From assembly GCF_009765875.1 (NCBI RefSeq), contig NZ_LMUP01000008.1, positions 170,938 through 234,937 of the forward strand: 64,000 nt of DNA, written 5' to 3'. Positions 26,788-38,100 of the stretch are shown one piece after another (position 1 is the stretch's first letter; the number at the start of each line of letters is the position of its first letter). The position numbers were made by a program, and so were the translations under genes. Origin of the DNA: Pedobacter sp. L105. Lineage in GTDB: Bacteria; Bacteroidota; Bacteroidia; Sphingobacteriales; Sphingobacteriaceae. The notes under the pieces are model-generated. The model had not been told where the DNA came from, searched no databases, and saw nothing but the letters and a program-made list of their open reading frames with translations.

Positions 26788-27657
26788 ATGATTTTAGTAG
26801 CAGACAGCGGGTCGACGAAGACAGATTGGTTAGGATATCACTCAGGAAAAACAATTAGTTTTCATACTCAGGGTATTAATCCATACTTCTTAAACGCGCA
26901 GGATATACACAAAGTGCTGTCTAAAGTACAAATGCTGGAAGAATTTGCGACAGATGTGAAAGAGATCTATTTTTATGGCGCGGGCTGCTCTTCACCAGAC
27001 AAACATGAAATTATTTCAAACGGTTTATCCCTGTTTTTTTCAAACGCATACATTAGTGTAGAGAACGATTTGATTGGTTCAGGTTATGCCACCTGCGGGG
27101 ATGAAAAAGGACTGGTCTGTATTTTGGGTACAGGCTCCAATGTTTCTTACTGGGATGGGTCAATGACTTACGACAGTAACTATGGCTTAGGTTACATACT
27201 CGGTGATGAAGGCTCAGGAACATTTTTCGGAAGAAAAATGATCACCTCCTATCTGTATCAGCAAATGCCCGAAGACCTGCGCTTAGAATTTACAGCGCAA
27301 TTTGATGCCGATAAAGAAACGATCATCACCAACGTATACCAGAAAGTATTGCCCAATACCTATCTTGCCAGTTTTAGCCGTTTTATGTATGAGCGCAGAG
27401 ACCATCCTTTCATTTACAAAGTACTGGTTGACGGCTTTCAGGAATTTATTGATACTAACATTAAAGACTTTAAAGATTATAAAATAATCGACTGCCACTT
27501 TGTGGGTTCAATTGCATTTTATTATCAGGATATCCTCAAATACGTATGTGAAAATAACGGCATCCATGTAGGAAAAATCCTTCAAAAACCTATTGAAGGA
27601 ATTTTTAACTACATTTTAAAAAAAGAGGGAATTACAATTAATTCCCCCATTTCTTAA
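26788..27657 (+). CDS. BadF/BadG-type ATPase, N-acetylglucosamine kinase-like
   Basis: A 289-residue sugar-kinase-like protein of the ASKHA fold. The phosphate-1 motif is ADSGSTKTDW at residues 5-14, the phosphate-2 region is LVCILGTGSNVSYWDG, and DEGSGTFFGRKMI matches the conserved GDEGSG of eukaryotic-type GlcNAc kinases. In Bacteroidota such proteins probably phosphorylate amino sugars recovered from peptidoglycan or the medium; the substrate is inferred. The ATG at 26788 is preferred to a TTG at 26782 because homologous proteins begin directly with the first strand. The stop overlaps the stop of the convergent GAF gene by 4 bp. Confidence 0.85.
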   Translation: MILVADSGSTKTDWLGYHSGKTISFHTQGINPYFLNAQDIHKVLSKVQMLEEFATDVKEIYFYGAGCSSPDKHEIISNGLSLFFSNAYISVENDLIGSGYATCGDEKGLVCILGTGSNVSYWDGSMTYDSNYGLGYILGDEGSGTFFGRKMITSYLYQQMPEDLRLEFTAQFDADKETIITNVYQKVLPNTYLASFSRFMYERRDHPFIYKVLVDGFQEFIDTNIKDFKDYKIIDCHFVGSIAFYYQDILKYVCENNGIHVGKILQKPIEGIFNYILKKEGITINSPIS

Positions 27658-28214
27658 GCTATATTTATCCTTTTTTGTATTTCCTGCTGTATCAGCTTAG
27701 CCAGGGATTCCAGGTTTAACTGATCCTCACTGGTAAATTGACGTGCTACGGTATCTGCTACGCAGACTACGCCAATATTAAAGCCTTCGGCTGTAGTAAT
27801 TGGTGCTCCGGCATAAAACCTGAGTCCGTATTCACCTGCCACCATGGGGTTAGTTAACAAAAAAGGTTCTGTCAATATATTCTCAAAAACAGTAACACTA
27901 TCTTTTAAAATAGCCAGGGAGCATAAACTGCTTCCTCTTTCCACTTCACCGCCATTTTCTCCCTCCTGATTGGCCTTCGTCCAAACCAGGTCTTTATCAA
28001 CAAAGTTGATCATAGCCAGTGGTACCTTAAACATTGTAGCGGCAACAGCTGCCAGCTGATCAAAAATTGGCTCCGATTTAGTATACAGAATCTTATACTC
28101 TTTAAGGTTCTTTAAACGTGCCTCTTCATCCTGCGGAATTATATTCCTTCCAAATGTATTCTCCAAAGTATTGCAATAATTATAGTTTATAAATGCTTGA
28201 ACAGAATTATACAA
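27654..28214 (-). CDS. GAF-domain protein
   Basis: A protein of up to 186 residues consisting of one GAF domain (about residues 40-180). IPQDEEARLKNLKEYKILYTKSEPIFDQLAAVAATMFKVPLAMINFVDKDLVWTKAN, taken in parts, matches the stand-alone GAF proteins common in Sphingobacteriales, followed by FYAGAPITTAEGFNIGVVCVAD and a final helix. It would bind a small ligand, and there is no output domain. The start is uncertain: the frame has no ATG before the domain, so TTG at 28214 or TTG at 28166 would be needed, unless an ATT start is used. No partner gene is evident. Confidence 0.75.
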   Translation of the reverse strand: MYNSVQAFINYNYCNTLENTFGRNIIPQDEEARLKNLKEYKILYTKSEPIFDQLAAVAATMFKVPLAMINFVDKDLVWTKANQEGENGGEVERGSSLCSLAILKDSVTVFENILTEPFLLTNPMVAGEYGLRFYAGAPITTAEGFNIGVVCVADTVARQFTSEDQLNLESLAKLIQQEIQKRINIA

Positions 28215-28510
28215 TTTCTATACCCCTTTAAAACGTTAAAATAAAAATCATACACCATACAGGAATAGCTCATATAAGGCTTCGCTGTATCGTATTAGTA
28301 TCCAACCGTTTTGATAAGCTTAATATCTTCCAGTTTGCACCACTGTATGTGTCCTTACACATAAAAACCAATATTGGGTAAAACGTTCCTCTATTTCCTG
28401 CACAATTCCCCTATGATAATTGTAAAACCTTGAATGAGCATGAATGGGGAACTATCTAATGTTTCTGCTGTACTGGTTTCTGCTTTTTAATACATTCCTG
28501 CCCGGCATCA
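28215..28510. other. Intergenic region without recognisable gene (296 bp)
   Basis: It contains only very short frames on both strands. I find no promoter consensus, terminator hairpin or RNA gene in it. Confidence 0.5.
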
Positions 28511-28699
28511 TTAACGCACTGCCTCTTCGAAACGAATAAACTGCCATTTTGATTGGGCATCTTTTTCAAAAAAAACTTTGTAGCTGGAATCGGGAGGCAG
28601 GGTAAAATGAAAAGACAAATTTGATTCCTTACTATCTTTAGGTATAAAACTGGGAAGTAGGGTATTAGCTATTGCTTTGATCTGATCGTCTAACTGCAT
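28511..28699 (-). CDS. Small hypothetical protein
   Basis: A 62-residue frame starting at the ATG at 28699 (MQLDDQIKAIANTLLPSFIPKD...), with a helical start and a strand-rich end (LSFHFTLPPDSSYKVFFEKDAQSKWQFIRFEEAVR in parts). A longer reading to 28747 adds residues that look non-coding. It has plausible amino-acid composition and is divergent from the lone receiver gene, with the two starts 88 bp apart. I do not recognise it. Co-regulation with the receiver is only suggested by position. Confidence 0.45.
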   Translation of the reverse strand: MQLDDQIKAIANTLLPSFIPKDSKESNLSFHFTLPPDSSYKVFFEKDAQSKWQFIRFEEAVR

Positions 28700-28787
28700 A
28701 AGATTGATTATAATAAAAGAAACAAAAGTATCGATTCTTTCCGCCATTTCATGGCATCAAAGTTGTTCAGCACAGTTTTTTAAATCA

Positions 28788-29144
28788 ATGAATAGAATAC
28801 TTGTAGTTGAAGACGATCCGGATTTACTGGAGGTCATCCAGTTAGTTTTAGAAGAGAATAAATATAAAGTCTTCCCGCTGATGACAGGAAGACCAATTTT
28901 CAAAATTATAGATGAATTTAAACCCAATTTGATACTGATGGATATCAGACTGGATGGAATGGACGGCAGAGCCATATTTAAAGAGATCCGTACCAGGGAA
29001 AGCACCGCTCATTTGCCGGTTATTCTGACTTCCGGTGGTTTTTCCGAGGATTACATCAGGAGGAGTCATTTACCCACAGATGATTACCTGGAAAAACCAT
29101 TCCAAATGGCAGAGATGCTAAAGAAGATTAAAAACCTGATTTAG
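28788..29144 (+). CDS. Stand-alone response-regulator receiver domain
   Basis: A 118-residue CheY-like receiver with no output domain. The acidic pocket is D9-D10, the phosphorylated Asp is D52 in LILMDIRLDGMDG, the switch Thr is T81 and the conserved Lys is K103 in DYLEKPF. I start it at ATG 28788; the frame is open upstream to 28704 but those residues do not belong to the domain. It is an orphan here, without a kinase next to it, and ends 5 bp before the convergent PorE-like gene. Stand-alone receivers of this type often work in phosphorelays with hybrid kinases. Confidence 0.9.
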   Translation: MNRILVVEDDPDLLEVIQLVLEENKYKVFPLMTGRPIFKIIDEFKPNLILMDIRLDGMDGRAIFKEIRTRESTAHLPVILTSGGFSEDYIRRSHLPTDDYLEKPFQMAEMLKKIKNLI

Positions 29145-29149
29145 CAATG

Positions 29150-31153
29150 CTACATTTTAGTGATCTTAAATTCTGTCCTCCTGTTTTGCTGACGGCCCAG
29201 AAAATTATCTTCTCCATTAGGAAATTGATTAGGTGCAACAGGTTTACTAAAGCCATAACCCTTACTGGTCATTCTTGCAGCAGCTATCCCTTTCATCATC
29301 AGGTAATCTACACAAGACTTAGCCCTTCGTTCTGATAAATCAAGATTGTAAGTCTTTTTTCCAATGTTATCCGTGTGTGCACTGAGTTCAACTTCCATAG
29401 AGGGGTTATCAGCCAATAATTTATATAACTGATCCAATGTGGCGGTTGATCCTGGATTCAGGTCCGCACTGTTAAAATCATATAAAATATCTTTCAGCAC
29501 AATCGGTTTATTGATCTCATAGGCAGTTAGACATAACCTGGGATTAACCAAAGTATCTATTTTGGCCAATTCATCATAAGAGTAATTGATACCTTTTTTG
29601 AGATAGCTTTGTTTCTCTGCAACTAACCTGAAGCCACGGTTAGAATTGATCCTGAACCTGTATTTCCCGTCATGTCCGGCTATTACCCTCATTTGTTGAA
29701 GAGAATCTATCATCGTTACGGCTGCGCCGGATAAAGGCATTCCCGTTTGACAGTCCAGTACAGTACCCTCCACAGTAATAAATTGTTTTTTGGCATAAAA
29801 AATTTCCAGGCAGCAAACAGATTCCCTGTCAGAACTAATATATCCTTCCGTGTCATTGTCATCCATTGGCGTAAAATAAACATCATCCTTTGATGAATTG
29901 AAAGGATAGCCAAGGTTCCTGGGTTCAGACCAGCCTGCAAAATCACCATTGCTTTCATAGAAATCCAGGCCTCCCAAACCTACTTTCCCCGCACTGCTGT
30001 ATAATAGTTTCTTTGTTTTACTATTGTAATAAGGGGCTTCTTCGTCCTCTTTTGTATTGATCAGCTTTCCCATATTGACAGCATTCCCCATCGACCCGTC
30101 GGACCGCAGTAAACAATACCAAAGATCATATTTCCCCAGTCCGCCAGGACGGTCGGAAGAAAAAACAAGGTATTTCCCATCTTTGGTAATAAAAGGCTGC
30201 ATTGAATTGAAACCTTCTACGTTTACTTCTGTACCCAGTTCTTTGGGTGCAGACCAGGTAGCCCCGTTTCCTTCAGCGATGTTCACCTCATAGATCTTCC
30301 TGGTTCCTTTAGCCGTCCAGCTGGTTAAATACATGACCTTACCATTTGGATTAAATGCAGGGGCTGCAAATTCTCGCCCCTTCTCTACTACGCCTACCCT
30401 TTTTACCGTTGTGCCTTCTTCCTGCGGATTGCCGGATGCTTCATAGATCGCATTGATAAATGGGTTTTCCTTTTGTATTACTTTTGACTTATTCTTTTTA
30501 TCTACATATACCCCCGACCCCTTACCTACCGGAACAGGTCTCGACGATGTAAAATAGAAATTGTCATTGATCAGGAACGGTGTATAATTAGATCCTTTTG
30601 AGTTGATCTGGTTAAAGATCTTGCTAAACTTATACAGCCTTGGATAACGCATTTCATACAGGGCAAAATTACAGGAAGCGATCTCTGTTTTTGCTTTCTC
30701 CGCATAGAGATCACCCGATTTATCCTTGTTCAGGAAATACTTAAAGGAAACAATTGCATCCAGGAATTTCTGATTGGACCGCAGGCACTCTCCATAAAAA
30801 AAAGAACTTAAGGAATACTTCGGATCGCTGAAATTTCTGGCCAGTGCGTACCACGCTTCTGCTGCCCTGAAGTCCTTATATAACCGGAGTGAAGTTGCCA
30901 GTTGATAAACACAATATTCATAATCCGAACGTTTAGTGGTTTCTTTTTTACCGGACTTATCAAATGCATAGGGTACTACAAAACCAATACTGTCATTAGT
31001 GATCTGTAAAGATTTTTTATAATATTCCGCAGCCGCGTAATATTCCTTATTCTGGAAATAAACGTCTGCAATTTTTTTATTATTAGATACATACTGAGCC
31101 TGGACCAACGGAGTAAACAGGCACATCATCAGCAATATTTTAAGCGCTTTCAT
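29150..31153 (-). CDS. PorE-like OmpA-family protein (TPR, WD40-like propeller, CRD, OmpA), type IX secretion associated
   Basis: A 667-residue envelope protein. It has a signal peptide (cleavage after VQAQ, about residue 19), TPR-like repeats (about 20-160, with DVYFQNKEYYAAAEYYKKSLQI), PD40/WD40-like propeller blades (about 185-430, with NPNGKVMYLTSW and DGKYLVFSSDRPGGLGKYDLWY), a carboxypeptidase-regulatory-like domain (about 455-530, VEGTVLDCQTGMPLSGA), and a C-terminal OmpA domain (about 550-667, HTDNIGKKTYNLDLSERRAKS and GRQQNRRTEFKI). This is the domain order of PorE, which anchors the type IX secretion and adhesin apparatus to peptidoglycan. It starts 8 bp after the porP/sprF stop, in one operon with the giant adhesin. 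Confidence 0.88.
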   Translation of the reverse strand: MKALKILLMMCLFTPLVQAQYVSNNKKIADVYFQNKEYYAAAEYYKKSLQITNDSIGFVVPYAFDKSGKKETTKRSDYEYCVYQLATSLRLYKDFRAAEAWYALARNFSDPKYSLSSFFYGECLRSNQKFLDAIVSFKYFLNKDKSGDLYAEKAKTEIASCNFALYEMRYPRLYKFSKIFNQINSKGSNYTPFLINDNFYFTSSRPVPVGKGSGVYVDKKNKSKVIQKENPFINAIYEASGNPQEEGTTVKRVGVVEKGREFAAPAFNPNGKVMYLTSWTAKGTRKIYEVNIAEGNGATWSAPKELGTEVNVEGFNSMQPFITKDGKYLVFSSDRPGGLGKYDLWYCLLRSDGSMGNAVNMGKLINTKEDEEAPYYNSKTKKLLYSSAGKVGLGGLDFYESNGDFAGWSEPRNLGYPFNSSKDDVYFTPMDDNDTEGYISSDRESVCCLEIFYAKKQFITVEGTVLDCQTGMPLSGAAVTMIDSLQQMRVIAGHDGKYRFRINSNRGFRLVAEKQSYLKKGINYSYDELAKIDTLVNPRLCLTAYEINKPIVLKDILYDFNSADLNPGSTATLDQLYKLLADNPSMEVELSAHTDNIGKKTYNLDLSERRAKSCVDYLMMKGIAAARMTSKGYGFSKPVAPNQFPNGEDNFLGRQQNRRTEFKITKM

Positions 31154-31161
31154 AGGGTATA

Positions 31162-32157
31162 TTATAATCGTGGACAGTAAAAATTAGGACCTGAAATACC
31201 TCTGCGGCTGGTAAAAGAAACTGATAATTCTAACCCGCCCTGACTACCTGTGGCACGGCTCAGGTTAGAGGTATTAAAGTCATAGCTCACCCCAATGGCT
31301 ATATTTTTTATATGTACGCCGAAGTAAGCAATAGCCGCATCATCCTTCCTGTAGTTGGAACCAAACATCAGGTCCGTTTCACGGTTAATAAAGTAGTTGG
31401 CATAAGCACCCAGGGATGTTTCCCTGGCTGTACCCTGTCTCATATACAAGCCGTTTGGTGTAATATCCAATGCGTCACTGATCTTAATCCGGGCCCCGCC
31501 ATGTACAGAAAGCCTGATCGGTATCCTGACATCATCACCCACAAAACGGTCAATCGGCCTGGTCAGGTGATTGGCGCTCACGCCAAGAAATGTGTTGACC
31601 GTTTTGTCTCCGTTTCCGTCAAAATACATTACCCCGAAATTAACATCCGGCACCAGCGTATTGGAAGAGGTAAATGTCTCATTGACTGGAAGTCCGCCAC
31701 CAAAACCAGTATCGCCATTAAACTGACTGCCTGTAGTTACTTTAGTAGGGTCAAAACTTTTGTTTAAAATCCCGGCCTGGATCCCAAAGTTGATCATATT
31801 CAGACCTGCACTGCCAAACCTGATCCGATAGGCAGCAGAGGCAAGGGCATTGAGATAGTTATAGCTCACAGCACCCGCGCTTTGATTAAGGATCATTGCT
31901 CCAAAAGCAAGGTTTTTTGTAGGTGCCACATCAAATGAGGCACCGGTGGTCAGGTAAGCGTTGGAGATAGAACTCCATTGCTGCTTAGCATTTACATTCA
32001 CCCTGTAGTCCCCGTCCATCACGCCGGTCAGCGCAGGGTTAAGCCATAGCGGATTAGCATAATATTGTGAGAAGTGCGGGTCTATCTGTGCATTAACCCT
32101 GGAAGTTGCGAACATACACAACAAGCTCAAACTGATGATCTTTAGAAGTTTCTTCAT
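31162..32157 (-). CDS. PorP/SprF family type IX secretion system membrane protein
   Basis: A 331-residue outer-membrane beta-barrel protein. After a signal peptide ending VNAQ, the family start DPHFSQYYANPLWLNPALTGVMDGDYRVNVNAKQQW (in parts) is clear, followed by alternating strands such as LAFGAMILNQSAGAVSYNYLNALASAAYRI. SprF-type members are needed for export or surface attachment of the specific adhesin encoded just upstream. Here the upstream gene encodes a 4002-residue protein with the matching type B C-terminal domain, with a 26-bp gap, and a PorE-like gene follows. A dedicated partner role is inferred from that. Confidence 0.93.
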   Translation of the reverse strand: MKKLLKIISLSLLCMFATSRVNAQIDPHFSQYYANPLWLNPALTGVMDGDYRVNVNAKQQWSSISNAYLTTGASFDVAPTKNLAFGAMILNQSAGAVSYNYLNALASAAYRIRFGSAGLNMINFGIQAGILNKSFDPTKVTTGSQFNGDTGFGGGLPVNETFTSSNTLVPDVNFGVMYFDGNGDKTVNTFLGVSANHLTRPIDRFVGDDVRIPIRLSVHGGARIKISDALDITPNGLYMRQGTARETSLGAYANYFINRETDLMFGSNYRKDDAAIAYFGVHIKNIAIGVSYDFNTSNLSRATGSQGGLELSVSFTSRRGISGPNFYCPRL

Positions 32158-32183
32158 ATTATTTATTTGTCAGGTTAATGGTA

Positions 32184-35100
32184 TTATCTTAAAAGTGTTA
32201 CTGTTCCTTTTTTCAATGTTTTGGTGCCGTCTGTCATGATCAGGTCTATCACATAAACATATACGCCATTTGGCTGTAAAGTGCCCCTGTAGGTTCCATC
32301 CCATCCGTTCTGAATTTGTGATGCCTGGTAAATTAAATGGCCCCACTGGTCGTATATCCTCATTTTCATACTGGCAATTGAATTTCCGTATACATAGAAG
32401 ATATCGTTGTTACCATCGCCGTTAGGGGTAAATGTGTTCGGGATAAAGACTGCTTTACCCGCCTCATCACCACCGCCATGATTATCAGCTTTTCCGGTGA
32501 AACTTCCCGCACTGCTGGTTTGACAGTCAGTAGCTCCTTTGGCTCTCACCATCAGGGTTACACTTTCATTTTTCTGCAATCCGGAAACCAGATGGGTAGT
32601 ACCTGACGTACCTGAACTAGGGTTTTGCCATGTGTTGCCTCCATCAGTAGATACTTCATAACTGCTGGCTCCGGGAACAGCTGCCCAGGTAAAGGTGATA
32701 CTCGTAAAGGTGCTTGCCGGAGATGTCACTACCGGAGCTGCCAGAACAGGTGAGATCACTACATTTACAGCGGTTCTGCTGCTCACCGCAGTACCCGAAG
32801 TTCCTTCAGCATAATAAGCGGTAGTACTGTTGATTACCGGAGTTTCAAAAGAAGTACCACTAAACAGGATACTTCCCCCTGATGGGGAGGCATACCAGTT
32901 ATAAGTTACACCAGTTACAGGGTTCGATACGGTTAATACTGCACTGCTTCCGCTGCAGCTCGCTGCATTGGCAATTGCCGGTGCCGGTACAGTAACGTTA
33001 ATTACATAAGTGCCTGTGGCTGTTGAACCATTTGCATCCGTTACCGTAACGGTTACAGGGAAAGTACCGCCAAGTGTAGGTGTACCGTTGATCTGCCTTG
33101 TTGAAGGATCAAAAGTTAATCCAGGAGGCAAACCATTGGCTGCATAAGTGAAAGGGCCTGTTCCGCCGACTGCCGCTGGCAGTGTTTGAGGAACATACAC
33201 CGAGCCAATCACCCCATCAGGCAAGACAGCCGGAGGCAGGCTTATTGCTGTCGGAGCTACTGTTCCTATACTGATAGAGAAGGTGCCTGTTGCAGAACAG
33301 CCTTTACTATCTATAGCAATAACAGAGAAAGTATAAACGCCGGCTACCGCAGGTGTTCCTGAAATTACTCCCGAAGCAGATAAGGTTAAATCTGCAGGCA
33401 GGCTACTTCCCGAGGCGAGACCATAAGTATAACCAGGAGTACCGCCTGTTGCAGGATCAAGCTGTACCGTATAAGCACTACCTATAGTAGCACTTAAAGA
33501 GTTACCGGTAAAGCTCAGGGCAGGATTCACGGCCAGGGCAACAACGTAACCCGAACCAGATACATTTGCACATTTGTTGTCACCGCTTACGCTCACATAA
33601 TAGTTTGTGCTGGCAGTTAAAGCAGGGATGTTATACACTGCCCCCGTAAATACGGCATTAGTTAATGCAGCATCAGTAAACCAGGTAAATACCGGGTTAA
33701 CAACAGTTGTACTGCCGGCAGTGAGGGTAACACCCGATCCTGAGCAAATGCTGTTAGGTATACCCGCAACAGTTATATCAGCCGACGTGGCATTAGGTTT
33801 TACGGTTACAGTAACCGGTGTTCTGGTACTGACTGCCGTACCTGAAATCCCTTCAGCATAATAAGTAGTAGTTGCTGTAATGACAGGGGTTTGGAAGCTG
33901 GTACCTGTAGCCAGGGCCGTTCCGCCAGAAGCCGCAGCATACCAGTTGTATGTTACACCCGCTACCGGATTTGATACCGTTAAGGTAACAGGAGTGCCTG
34001 AACAGCTTGTTGCCCCTGCAACCGCTGGTCCCGGAACAGTAACATTAATCACATAACTTGCTGTAGCTGTTACACCATTAGCATCGGTAACTGTTTCCTG
34101 TACAGTAAAGGTTCCGCCAAGCGTTGGTGTTCCGCTGATCTGACGGGTTGCAGGATCAAAAGCTAATCCTGGAGGAAGTCCTGTAGCTATATAAGTATAA
34201 GGGCCTGTTCCTCCAGTTGCAGCAGGTAATGTTTGCGTAGCATATACGGAACCAACACTACCATCAGGCAACGTAGCCGGCGGCAGGTTTAGCGGATTAG
34301 GAGCAGTGCCAACGGTTACGGTAAAGGTAGCCGTTGCATTACAGCCTTTGCTGTCTGTAGCTGTTACAGAGAAAGTATAATTTCCTGTTGTGCCTGGTGT
34401 TCCAGAAATTATTCCTCCTGCTGATAGAGACAAACCAGCTGGTAAAGTACTTCCCGAAGCAAGTGTGTAAGTATATGCTGGTGTTCCTCCTGTTGCTGTA
34501 TTGACAGACGCAGAATAAGTACTGGATGTACTGGCATTATTTAATGCTGTACCAGCATAACTGATTGCAGGATTGACAGATAACACAACATTGTAACCTG
34601 TACCAGATGCATTTGTACATTTGTTATCTCCACTTACACTCACATAATAATTTGTACTGGCGTTTAGCGCGGGGATAGTATAAATGGCACCTGTAAATAC
34701 TGCATTAGTTAAAGCAGGATCAGTATACCAGGTAAATATAGGGTTATTCACCGTACTGCTGCTGGCGGTTAACGTTACGCCTGATCCTGAACAGATACTG
34801 GCCGGAATGCCCGCAACAGTAATATCGGCGGCAGTTGCGTTAGGTTTTAAGGTTACAGTAACCGGTGTGCGGGTACTGCTTGCCGTACCTGAAACTCCTT
34901 CCGCATAATAAGTAGTACTTGCAGTGATGACTGGTGTCTGGAAGGTAGTTCCTGTAGAGAGGGCGTTGCCTCCGGAAGCTGCCGCATACCAATTGTACGT
35001 TACTCCCGCTACCGGATTTGATACGGTTAAAGTTACAGGAGTTCCAGAGCAGGTCACCGCACCAGCAACTGCCGGAGCAGGAACGGTAACGTTAACCACA

Positions 35101-38100
35101 TAATTTGTGCTGGTTGTTAATCCGTTAGCATCGGTTACAGTTTCATTTACAGTAAAAGTACCGCCAAGCGTTGGTGTTCCGCTGATCTGACGGGTTACCG
35201 GATCAAAGATTAAGCCCGGAGGCAATCCTGTAGCCACATAAGTATAAGGCCCTGTTCCGCCAACCGCTGCTGGTAAGGTTTGAGTTACATATACTGTACC
35301 TACAATACCATCAGGCAAAGTAGCGGGTGGCAGGCTAATTACGCCGGTGCTGCTCACATTTAAAGTAAATGTAGCTGTGGCATTACAGCCTTTACTATCA
35401 GTGGCCGTTACTGCAAAGCTATAATTGCCTGCAACGGTTGGTGTTCCTGAAAGTAAACCTGTTGACGACAAGGTTAAACCTGCAGGCAGGGTACTGCCAG
35501 AAGCAGCTACATAAGTATAACCTGGTGTACCTCCTGTTGCAGCATTCAGCTGTGCGTTATAAGCAGTAGATACTGTTGCATTGTTTAATGTAGTACCGGT
35601 AAAGCTCATTGCAGGATTTACACTTAGCGTAACTATGTTCGCCGTGCCGGCAATGTTTTCACATTTATTATCACCCTGTACCGTTACATAATAAGTAGCA
35701 TTTGCAGTAAGCGAAGGAATAGTAAATACAACTCCGGTGAATACGGCATTACTTAAAGCAGCATCATTATACCACGTAAATACCGGGTTAGTAACTGTAG
35801 TGCTGCTGGCAGTTAAAGTCACACCTGATCCTGAACAAACAACAGATGGCACACCAGAAACGGTAATATCAGCAGCATTTGCATTTGGTTTAAGTGTTAC
35901 AGCTGCAGCTGTTCTGCTGCTGAAAGCTGTTCCCGAAACTCCTTCTGCATAATAAGTAGTTGCTGCAATGATCGCCGGGGTCTGGAAGCTGGTGCCGCTG
36001 GTAAGGATCGCTCCTCCTGAAGCCGAAGCATACCAATTATAGGTTACTCCCGTTACCGGATTAGATACGGTTAAGGTTGCGCTACTTCCCGGACAGGTTG
36101 CCACACCTGCAACTGCAGGGGCAGGAACCGTAACGTTGATCATATAATTTGTTGCAGCGGTTAAGCCGTTCGCATCGGTTACCGTTACAGTGAATGTAAA
36201 TGTACCACCCAGCGTTGGTGTTCCGCTAACCTGTCTTGTTGTTGGATCAAAAGTTAATCCCGGAGGCAGTACACCCGTAGCCACATACGTATATGGGCCG
36301 GTTCCACCTACCGCCGCAGGTAAGGTCTGCGTAGTATATACAGTACCCACAACTCCATCAGGCACGGTTGCCGGCGGTAAGGTGATGATACCTATACTGC
36401 CGATACTCACCGTGAAAGTAGCTGTTGCATTACATCCTTTGCTGTCTGATGCAGTGACTGCAAATGTATAATTGCCAGCAATAGTTGGTATTCCTGACAG
36501 CAGGCCTCCTGATGATAAGTTCAATCCGGCAGGTGCCGTATTTCCCGAAGCAACCACATAAGTATATCCCGGAGTACCTCCTGTCGCGGCACCTAATTGT
36601 GCAACATAAGGAAGAGGTACGATTCCATTGGCCAGTGCCCCACCGGTGAAGCTCACCGCAGGATTAATATTTAAGGCAACAATACTTGCATTACCAGCTG
36701 TATTCTCACATTTATTATCGCCATGTACCGTTACATAATAGGTTGTATTTGCAGTCAATGCCGGCGTATTAAATACAGCACCTGTAAAAACAGCGTTGCT
36801 TAGTGCAGCATCCGTATACCATGTAAATACCGGATTAGTAACTGTTGTACTGCTGGCTGTTAAGCTCACTCCCGATCCTGAACATACCGTAGGTGGTATA
36901 CCGTTCACATTGATATCTGCAGCTGTAGCCGGAGGGTTCACATTCAGTAAAATCACTTTGGCATTAGCAGGTGTGTTCGGACATCTGTTAGCTCCCTGTA
37001 CAGTTACATAATAATTTGTATTCCCTGTTAAAGGTGGAGTAGCAAACGTAACACCTGTAAATACTGCATTGGTTAAGGCAGCATCGCTGTACCAGGTAAA
37101 TACAGGATTAGTTACAGTAGTACTGCTGGCAGTTAAAGTAACAGCAGTTCCGGCACATAAACTGGCAGGTATACCACTAACTGTAATATCAGCAGCTACT
37201 GCCGGAGGATTTACCTGTATACTAACCGGTAAAGCGTTACCAGCTGTATTTTCACATTTGTTATCGCCATGTACTGTAACATAATACGTAGCACCTGCTG
37301 TTATTGAAGTCAGGTTAAAAGTTGCCCCGGTAAATACCGGATTGGCTAATGCCGCATCAGCATACCAGGTAAATACAGGGTTGGTTACTGTAGTACTGCT
37401 GGCAGTTAAACTCACATTTGATCCCGCACAGAATGATGCGGCTGCACCAGCTACCGACAGATCGCCGGTCGTAGCAGCCGGATTAATCGTAATCGATACT
37501 TTTGTTCTCGGAGCCTGACTTGCACAAGAATTGCTGTTTACTGCTTCTACATAAAAATCAGTAGTACCTACTGCTAAACCTGCAGGTGTAGTCAGCGCAT
37601 TAGTATTTGCAGCCAGCAGATTTCCACCGGTTAAAGCATCATACCAGTTATAAGTAACATCTGTCATCTGGTCTACATGCAGGGTGACCGGTGTATTTAA
37701 ACAAGTAGAAAGCGGATTATCTGCACTCGGAACAGCCGGAGGAGCAGTAGCAGTCACTGTTAATACAACTGGTGTTTTTGCACTTTCACAGCCGTTACGG
37801 TTAGCAGAGACAAAATAATTATAGGTGCCGGCTATTAAAGTGGTTGGCGTTGCAAAGCTATTTGCAGCGGTGGCCGCCAGGGTAGTACCCTGATACCAGT
37901 TGTAAGTAATGCCGGCTGCTGGATTGGATACAGCAAGAGTAGCCGAGCTGCCTGCACAAACAGTTACAGCAGCAGACGATACAGATGGTGCCAGCAAAAT
38001 TCGCTGTGCATAATTAAAGTTTACACCTGTTAATGCCCCAGCCAATCCAGAGTTGAGTTTAAGTTCAACACCGTCAAATGTTTGTCCGGGTGTAAATTGG

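Noticed and set aside
32760..37480. Regular repeats that might suggest a CRISPR array or satellite DNA
   Set aside because: Periods of 1047 and about 270 bp are in frame with one long coding sequence and encode Ig-like domains; there are no short identical repeats with unique spacers and no cas genes.
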